A stretch of DNA of 64,000 nucleotides from an uncultured Pelagibacteraceae bacterium (lineage in GTDB: Bacteria; Pseudomonadota; Alphaproteobacteria; Pelagibacterales; Pelagibacteraceae), in NCBI GenBank assembly GCA_902609855.1, contig CACLTL010000001.1, forward strand, positions 124,001 to 188,000, in the 5' to 3' direction. Below are positions 58,679 through 64,000 of this stretch, piece by piece. The translations under genes were made by a program, and so were the position numbers. The notes under the pieces are model-generated. The model saw nothing but the letters and a program-made list of their open reading frames with translations, did no database searches and had not been told where the DNA came from. Position 1 is the stretch's first letter, and each line of letters starts with the position of its first letter.

Positions 58679-58989
58679 TGTTAGTTATAACAGTCTTATT
58701 AGTTGTTTTTATCTTTACTTTTAAAAGCCTAGCTTCATATATTAAAAAAATTAGAACCGGTGATCCCAATGAAAGCGATATAACTTATTGGATGTTTTCT
58801 TATGATTTTAAATCTGCAAACAAAGACTGGGTACCCGAAAATAAGAATCTCTTAGCAAAAAAAAGAGCAAGAAATTTCTTAGTTTTTATTCTTTATCTTA
58901 ATGCTTTTGGAATATTCTTATTGTTAAATAGTTTTACAGCTCATTTACTTAATTTTATAGTAAACCCAGAATTCAGTTATCCTGTTTAA
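58678..58989 (+). CDS. Small membrane protein of unknown function
   Basis: A 103-residue protein I do not recognise. Two hydrophobic segments (about 1-20 and 68-92) flank a polar middle containing RTGDPNESDITYWMFSYDFKSANKDW. The start overlaps the preceding stop as TAATG, and the 3' end overlaps the convergent pncC gene by 17 bases, so it is probably translated with lipA and the START-domain gene. The predicted layout puts both ends on the same side. Confidence 0.6.
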   Translation: MLVITVLLVVFIFTFKSLASYIKKIRTGDPNESDITYWMFSYDFKSANKDWVPENKNLLAKKRARNFLVFILYLNAFGIFLLLNSFTAHLLNFIVNPEFSYPV

Positions 58990-59452
58990 TTAATTTAAAT
59001 AACAGATTTAGGGATTTTTTAACCGTTTGTCGTTGAATAAAAGTTCTACCTTTATTTTTGAAATTGCATTTATTAAGAACAACCTTTCTTCCAACTCTTA
59101 TGCCAATATAAACTAAACCAACGGGTTTTTGTTTAGAACCGCCTTTAGGGCCAGCTATTCCTGTTATTGAAACACAGATTTTTGACTTACTAATTTTACT
59201 TAGGTTATTAACCATAGCCAAACAACATTGAACACTAACAGCGCCATATTTTTTTATTATTTTTTGAGAAATTTTTAATAAATCTATTTTAGCTTGATTT
59301 GAGTAAGTGACTAATCCCATCGTAAATACTTTTGACGATCCGCTCACAGAAGTAATAGCGCTTGATAGCATTCCTCCCGTGCAAGATTCCGCAATTGCAA
59401 GTTTCAGCTTTTTTCTTTTGATTAATGAAATTATCTTTTTATTTAAATTCAT
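58973..59452 (-). CDS. pncC: Nicotinamide-nucleotide amidase (CinA C-terminal domain)
   Basis: A 159-residue stand-alone CinA C-terminal domain, the enzyme that deamidates nicotinamide mononucleotide in NAD recycling. Motifs: AESCTGGMLSSAITSVSGSS near residue 20, GLVTYSNQAK, TGIAGPKGGS and PVGLVYIGI. It lacks the N-terminal competence-type domain of long CinA. It shares one base with pgpA and is the last gene of the ispDF-pgpA-pncC transcript. Confidence 0.9.
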   Translation of the reverse strand: MNLNKKIISLIKRKKLKLAIAESCTGGMLSSAITSVSGSSKVFTMGLVTYSNQAKIDLLKISQKIIKKYGAVSVQCCLAMVNNLSKISKSKICVSITGIAGPKGGSKQKPVGLVYIGIRVGRKVVLNKCNFKNKGRTFIQRQTVKKSLNLLFKLIKQDN

Positions 59453-59955
59453 TATAAAAATTTTGATTTGATTACCATAAAGATTATCAATGTAAGAACT
59501 ACGTATAAACCTGCAACTACATCATCTATTATAACTCCAAAACTATTTTTAAATTTTTTATCAAAAAAACTGACTGGAAAAGGTTTTTTAATATCAAAAT
59601 ATCTAAATAAAATAAAAATATATAAATAAAATAAAATTGCTTCTTGCGAATCTTTTGTTATTCCATGCGAGATTTCATATAAATAAATTGGAATAGATTG
59701 ACCAATAAATTCATCTACAACAACTTCTTTAGGATCTTTATTTTCATTATGTTTAATATATTCAGACACTGCATAAAAAGAATAAATAAAAACTATTAAT
59801 AAAATTATTAAAATAGTTTTGTTAGATAAATCAATTATATGAAATAAGCTGTATAGAAAAATAGTTGTAATAAGGGATGTTATGGTTCCTGGAGCAAATC
59901 TAAATGATCCAATACCAAAACACGAAACAAATAAATAATTTAAAGTTTTAATCAT
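59452..59955 (-). CDS. pgpA: Phosphatidylglycerophosphatase A
   Basis: A 167-residue membrane enzyme that makes phosphatidylglycerol by dephosphorylation. The start FGIGSFRFAPGTITSL, DPKEVVVDEFIGQSIPI and FDIKKPFPVSFFD with DDVVAGLY near the C-terminus are family motifs. About four hydrophobic helices are visible. It overlaps ispDF by 8 bases. Confidence 0.92.
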   Translation of the reverse strand: MIKTLNYLFVSCFGIGSFRFAPGTITSLITTIFLYSLFHIIDLSNKTILIILLIVFIYSFYAVSEYIKHNENKDPKEVVVDEFIGQSIPIYLYEISHGITKDSQEAILFYLYIFILFRYFDIKKPFPVSFFDKKFKNSFGVIIDDVVAGLYVVLTLIIFMVIKSKFL

Positions 59956-61093
59956 ATTTTATAACTGAACATATAACTTCACATGCTATTGCTTTTTCTT
60001 TCCCTATTACACCAAGTTTTTCTGTAGTTTTCCCTTTTATATTTATTTGATCACTAGAAACTTTACAAAGTTTAGCAAGATTATTTATCATTTTTTTTTT
60101 ATGATTTTTAATTTTAGGCGTTTGAGTGATTATATTAATGTCGATATTATTTACAAAATAGCCTTTGGATTTAACTTGTTCTATTACTTTTTGTAACAAA
60201 ATTGTGGATCTAATGTTTTTAAATTTTTTACTTTTATCAGAAAATATTTGACCAATATCTCCCATTTTACAAGCACCTAAAATTGCGTCAGTTACTGAAT
60301 GGAGAACAGGGTCTCCATCTGAATGACCAAGTGTACCTAGTTTTGATTTAATATTAAGACCAGCTAAATAAAGTTTTCTTTTTGGCACTAGTCTGTGAAC
60401 ATCAAATCCAATTCCAACATTTTGTTTAGATTTACAAATATTCCTTAAATTTTCAAAATCTGCATAATCTGTGATTTTAAAATTGCTTTTTTCACCTTCT
60501 ATAAATTTAACTTTATTTAAATCCATATACAAAGAGATATCGTCATCTTTATATTTACCTGAATTAGTTTTATGTAAATGAAAAATTTCTTTTAAATTAA
60601 ATGCTTGAGGTGTTTGGGTCAAAAATAAATTATTTCTTTTTCTACCAATTATATATTCCTCATTACTAGAATCGATTATTTGTTTTATAGCATCCTGCAC
60701 TCTGATCTTTGGAATTACTGCTCTAGCGTTACTCATATTTTTTATAATTGAACCAAATAATTTTATTGAAAAATTGGGTCTAGCTACATCATGAATTAAA
60801 ACTTTAGAAATTCCTTTTTGATTTTTCAAATGTTTTAAAGCATTAAAAGTTGATTGCTGTCTAGTAATTCCACCAACTACTAATTTAACATTCTTAAGTT
60901 TAAGCAGTCTGACTCGTTTTGAGTCTTTTTTGTTATAGACAAGAATAATCTTTTTAATTTCTTTAAATTTACGAGCTTTAATGAGGTTTATTTCAATTAA
61001 TGATTTGCCCGCTATTTTTTGATAAGGTTTGCCAATATTAGACCTAAATCTATGGCTATTACCTCCAGCAAGAATTATTAAACAGAAACTCAT
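59948..61093 (-). CDS. ispDF: Bifunctional IspD/IspF (MEP pathway)
   Basis: A 381-residue fusion. Residues about 1-215 are the cytidylyltransferase IspD: LAGGNSHRFRSNIGKPYQKI near the start (nucleotide binding), VLIHDVARP and LTQTPQAF. Residues about 222-381 are IspF: GIGFDVHRLVP with the metal-binding Asp/His, GLNIKSKLGTLGHSDGDPVLHSVTDAILGA, and IFSDKS. This fusion is usual in Alphaproteobacteria. It makes the cyclic diphosphate from MEP, following Dxr in this window; the intermediate step needs IspE, not seen here. Confidence 0.95.
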   Translation of the reverse strand: MSFCLIILAGGNSHRFRSNIGKPYQKIAGKSLIEINLIKARKFKEIKKIILVYNKKDSKRVRLLKLKNVKLVVGGITRQQSTFNALKHLKNQKGISKVLIHDVARPNFSIKLFGSIIKNMSNARAVIPKIRVQDAIKQIIDSSNEEYIIGRKRNNLFLTQTPQAFNLKEIFHLHKTNSGKYKDDDISLYMDLNKVKFIEGEKSNFKITDYADFENLRNICKSKQNVGIGFDVHRLVPKRKLYLAGLNIKSKLGTLGHSDGDPVLHSVTDAILGACKMGDIGQIFSDKSKKFKNIRSTILLQKVIEQVKSKGYFVNNIDINIITQTPKIKNHKKKMINNLAKLCKVSSDQINIKGKTTEKLGVIGKEKAIACEVICSVIKYD

Positions 61094-61141
61094 GGTATTA
61101 ACTTATATAATATTTATATAGATGTTTAACGGTTATTTAAG

Positions 61142-62920
61142 ATGTTTAAGATAATTAAAAATTTCAATTGGATTATTTTATCCTCATTTTTATGTATTTT
61201 TATGGGGATAGTCACTTTTTTAACATTTATTAACGAAGGATTTGTACCATTAACTGATCAAAATTTACAAACATTATTAATTTTCGACATATTTTTATTA
61301 TTAATTTTTTTTACTTTAATATTCAAAAATTTTTATAGATTTTATTATACTGGCAAAAAAAATAAAAAGGGAGCGCGAACAAATTTAAAATATATTTCTG
61401 TTTTTTCTCTATTTACAGTTATTCCATCTTTAATAGTCGCAATTTTTTCATTGTTTCTATTTAATTTTGGTATTCAAAATTACTTCGATAAACAAATCAC
61501 AAAGGCAGTAAATAATTCTTTTGATGTCGCAAAAAATTATTTAGAAGAAAGTAAAGAAAATGTTTTATCAGATGTAATTTTAATGAGCGTTGGTCTTAAT
61601 CGTGCATCCAGTTTTTACTATTCAAACTCAAATAGATTTAAACAAATCATAAGATCAGAAAAAATTTTAAGAAGAATAGATGATGTTTATTTAATAGACA
61701 GTTTAGGAAATATTCTATTGTCAGATGTAAGAGATATTACAGATGAATTTATAGTACCAGCAGATGAAGATTATGATCAGGCTTTAGAAGGCAAACCAGT
61801 ATTTATTTCTGATAATTTAGAAAATAAAACTACAGTGATGATAAAGTTGACCTCGTTAGTTGATACATATCTATATATTTCAAGAAATATAGACGAAGAG
61901 ATCCTTAGATACTTAAATGAAACCGAACAAGCTGTTAGCTTTTATTATTCAGTGGAAAATAGTCAAACGGGTATAAAAGTAACTTTTGCAATAATTTATA
62001 TTATCGTTGTAACTTTGTTATTATTTTTATCAACTTCAATAGCTATTAATTTTGCCTCAAGATTAACAAAACCGATTATAAATTTAATAGGCGCATCTGA
62101 CTCGATCAGTAAAGGAGCTCTTGATGTAAAAGTTCCAGAAGTAGAGACTGACGATGAGTTTAAACAGTTAAATCAAAATTTTAATTTAATGATTCAAAGA
62201 CTCAAAGAACAACAAGATAAACTTCTTATTACAGAAAGATATGAAGCATGGGAAAGTGTTGCAAGAAAACTTGCACATGAAATCAAGAATCCTTTAACAC
62301 CAATTCAATTATCAATAGATAGTTTAAGAGAAAAATATAAAAACAAATTTATAAATGAAGGTAAAGAATTTGAAAGATATCTAGAAACAATTAATAGACA
62401 GATTAAAGATATTGAGAAATTAGTTAATGAATTCTCTAATTTTGCAAGAATGCCAAGGCCTATTTTTAAAAAAAATAATATTATAAATGTAATTAATAAA
62501 TCTCTAGATTTTATTAAACTTACCTCTAAAAATGAAATTAAATTAATAAATAAAACAAAGAATATATTTATAAACGGAGATGAGGATCAACTTAATAGAG
62601 TTTTTATTAATTTAATTAAAAATTCTGAGGAATCTTTTTTTGATCAAATGCAAAAAGACCGCAATTTTAAAGGAAATATTGACATAGAAATAGATGATAA
62701 TAATGACTATATAGTCATTATAATAAAAGATAATGGCACTGGTATTACTGACGCTAAAAAAGCAATGACGCCTTACTTTACAACGAAAAAAAAAGGAACA
62801 GGATTAGGTCTTCCAATAGTAACTAAAATTATTAATGAACACTCTGGAAATCTTTCAATAAAAAATAGAAGAGATAAATCAGGCACCATTGTTACGATAA
62901 CATTACCTAAATATGCATAA
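61142..62920 (+). CDS. ntrY: NtrY-like membrane sensor histidine kinase
   Basis: A 592-residue kinase. Membrane helices at about 8-30, 45-62, 85-109 and 281-304; an extracytoplasmic segment about 110-280; a HAMP domain about 304-357; the phospho-accepting His379 in KLAHEIKNPLTPIQLS; then ATPase motifs N-box LIKNSEE, DNGTG and KGTGLGLPIV. Typical NtrY is longer and has a PAS domain after HAMP, which is not visible here. It overlaps ntrX by 8 bases. Its signal is unknown; nitrogen or redox state are family-based guesses. Confidence 0.88.
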   Translation: MFKIIKNFNWIILSSFLCIFMGIVTFLTFINEGFVPLTDQNLQTLLIFDIFLLLIFFTLIFKNFYRFYYTGKKNKKGARTNLKYISVFSLFTVIPSLIVAIFSLFLFNFGIQNYFDKQITKAVNNSFDVAKNYLEESKENVLSDVILMSVGLNRASSFYYSNSNRFKQIIRSEKILRRIDDVYLIDSLGNILLSDVRDITDEFIVPADEDYDQALEGKPVFISDNLENKTTVMIKLTSLVDTYLYISRNIDEEILRYLNETEQAVSFYYSVENSQTGIKVTFAIIYIIVVTLLLFLSTSIAINFASRLTKPIINLIGASDSISKGALDVKVPEVETDDEFKQLNQNFNLMIQRLKEQQDKLLITERYEAWESVARKLAHEIKNPLTPIQLSIDSLREKYKNKFINEGKEFERYLETINRQIKDIEKLVNEFSNFARMPRPIFKKNNIINVINKSLDFIKLTSKNEIKLINKTKNIFINGDEDQLNRVFINLIKNSEESFFDQMQKDRNFKGNIDIEIDDNNDYIVIIIKDNGTGITDAKKAMTPYFTTKKKGTGLGLPIVTKIINEHSGNLSIKNRRDKSGTIVTITLPKYA

Positions 62921-64000
62921 AGAAATTTTAGTTATAGACGATAACGCAGATATAAGATTTTTAATTTGCAATATTTTAGAAGAGCAAAATTTCAAAGTTA
63001 GATCTGCCGCAAATTATGATCAAGCAGTTTTTGAAATAAATAATAGACTGCCAGATCTTGCTATTATAGATATAAAATTAGATAAGCCCGATAAGGATGG
63101 AATAGATCTATTAAAGTTAATAAATAAGAAAAATAAACTTATTCCAATAATAATGATTTCAGGACATGCAACTGTTCAAATTGCTATAGAAGCAATAAGA
63201 CTAGGAGCTTATGAATTTATTGAAAAACCTTTCTCAAAAGAAAAAATTTTAAACTATGTAAATAGAGCTTTAGAGTCAGCATCATTGAAAAAAGAAAAAG
63301 ATATAATTGAAAATAAATTATTCCATTCTTTTGAACTTATTGGGAAAAGTCCGTCAATAATTAAAATAAAGAAAATTATAGAAAAATTGCAAACTTCTGA
63401 AAGTAGAGTATTAATTTTAGGGCCAACCGGCTCAGGAAAAGAATTAGTTGCTAGAAAAATTCATAAAAACTCACAAAGATCAAGAGAGCCATTTGTAATT
63501 ATTAACGCAGCTTTACTAAAAGAAAAAACCTACGAAAAAGAATTGTTTGGGGAAGAGTTTGAAGATGGAAATGTTTCTTTTGGAGCTCTTGAGAGAGCTA
63601 ATAGAGGAACATTATTAATAGACGAGGTATCAGAAATACCTTATGAAACTCAAGTGAATGTTTTAAGAGTTTTAATTGATCAAAAATTTAAGAGAGTAAA
63701 TGGATCAAAAAATATTCACGTTAATATAAGACTAATTTCTTCATCTTCAAAAGATTTAAATCATTTAGTTAAAGAGAAAAAATTTAGAGAAGATTTATAT
63801 CATCGCTTAAATGTAATGCCAGTCGAACTATCTTCTTTATCTACAAGAACTGAGGACATACCCTTATTAATAGATTATTTTAAAACTAAACTTTCTGAAA
63901 TTAATGGAGTTCAAAAACCTGATATAGACATAGAAAATGATAATTTATATACTTATAGTTGGCCAGGAAACGTCAGGGAATTACGTAATTTAGTTGAAAG
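62913..64000 (+). CDS. ntrX: NtrX-type response regulator (3' end outside window)
   Basis: About 362 residues of a regulator are visible, starting at ATG 62913 and still open at the window end. The receiver domain has the acidic pair Asp9/Asp10 (with VIDDNAD) and phospho-acceptor Asp53. It continues into an AAA+ ATPase with Walker A LGPTGSGKE and TLLIDEVSEIP as Walker B, then YSWPGNVRELRNL. The region where sigma-54 activators carry GAFTGA reads FGALERAN instead, as in NtrX, so direct activation of sigma-54 is unlikely. The DNA-binding domain would lie beyond the edge. Confidence 0.9.
   Translation, partial: MHKEILVIDDNADIRFLICNILEEQNFKVRSAANYDQAVFEINNRLPDLAIIDIKLDKPDKDGIDLLKLINKKNKLIPIIMISGHATVQIAIEAIRLGAYEFIEKPFSKEKILNYVNRALESASLKKEKDIIENKLFHSFELIGKSPSIIKIKKIIEKLQTSESRVLILGPTGSGKELVARKIHKNSQRSREPFVIINAALLKEKTYEKELFGEEFEDGNVSFGALERANRGTLLIDEVSEIPYETQVNVLRVLIDQKFKRVNGSKNIHVNIRLISSSSKDLNHLVKEKKFREDLYHRLNVMPVELSSLSTRTEDIPLLIDYFKTKLSEINGVQKPDIDIENDNLYTYSWPGNVRELRNLVE

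Overview
The window looks like a chromosomal segment of a streamlined, AT-rich alphaproteobacterium of the SAR11 (Pelagibacterales) type. The grounds are strong A/T bias in lysine, isoleucine and asparagine codons, intergenic gaps mostly under 70 bases, many stop/start overlaps of 1 to 20 bases, alphaproteobacterial gene order (nuoA-N, birA, coaX, RNase J, DUF1467, proS, lolC/E, lolD), a fused ispDF, a short ProRS, an NtrY/NtrX pair and a GTTC-N7-GTTC box before lexA. No insertion sequence, phage, CRISPR array or rRNA was seen, and no stretch over 300 bases lacks a gene.

Layout. 1-734: end of lon. 742-4225: a small surface-sugar patch with a GT17-like glycosyltransferase and, divergent to it, an 850-residue fusion of sugar epimerase, cupin and C-methyltransferase. 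4215-5020: a zinc-ribbon membrane protein, then tRNA-Val and tRNA-Asp. 5187-19067: all 14 subunits of respiratory complex I in order A to N. 19067-28928: a co-directional run birA, coaX, rnj, DUF1467, proS, lolC/E, lolD, dnaE. 29048-42568: rpsB and tsf, then frr, uppS, cdsA, dxr, bamA, skp, lpxD, fabZ, lpxA, lpxI, a PQQ-type sugar dehydrogenase, lpxB and a histone-deacetylase-like hydrolase. This run links translation, undecaprenyl and isoprenoid precursors, phospholipid, outer-membrane assembly and lipid A. 42551-43958: a 40-residue membrane microprotein, an exported MsrB and a Pro/Glu-repeat membrane protein. 43963-52153, minus strand: PD-(D/E)XK nuclease-like protein, gltX, lexA, trpC, trpD, trpG, trpE and a PpiD-like chaperone. 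52217-58989, plus strand: tpiA, secG, pyrG, kdsA, eno, ftsB-like, lipA, coq10/ratA-like and a small membrane protein. 58973-61093, minus strand: pncC, pgpA, ispDF. 61142-64000: ntrY-like kinase and the start of ntrX.

The most notable signals are the three-domain sugar-modifying fusion, a predicted pseudoknotted leader in front of rpsB that would pair the bases just upstream of the start codon, a well-placed LexA operator, a Pro/Glu-repeat membrane protein of unknown role, and several genes missing from their usual neighbourhoods (pyrH, rseP, pdhABC, moaC/moeA). The dehydrogenase in the lipid A operon, the parvulin-less PpiD and the PAS-less NtrY paired with an NtrX lacking GAFTGA fit genome reduction with rewiring. 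I found no clearly new multi-gene defence or mobile system; the best candidate for something undescribed is the fusion at 1673-4225.
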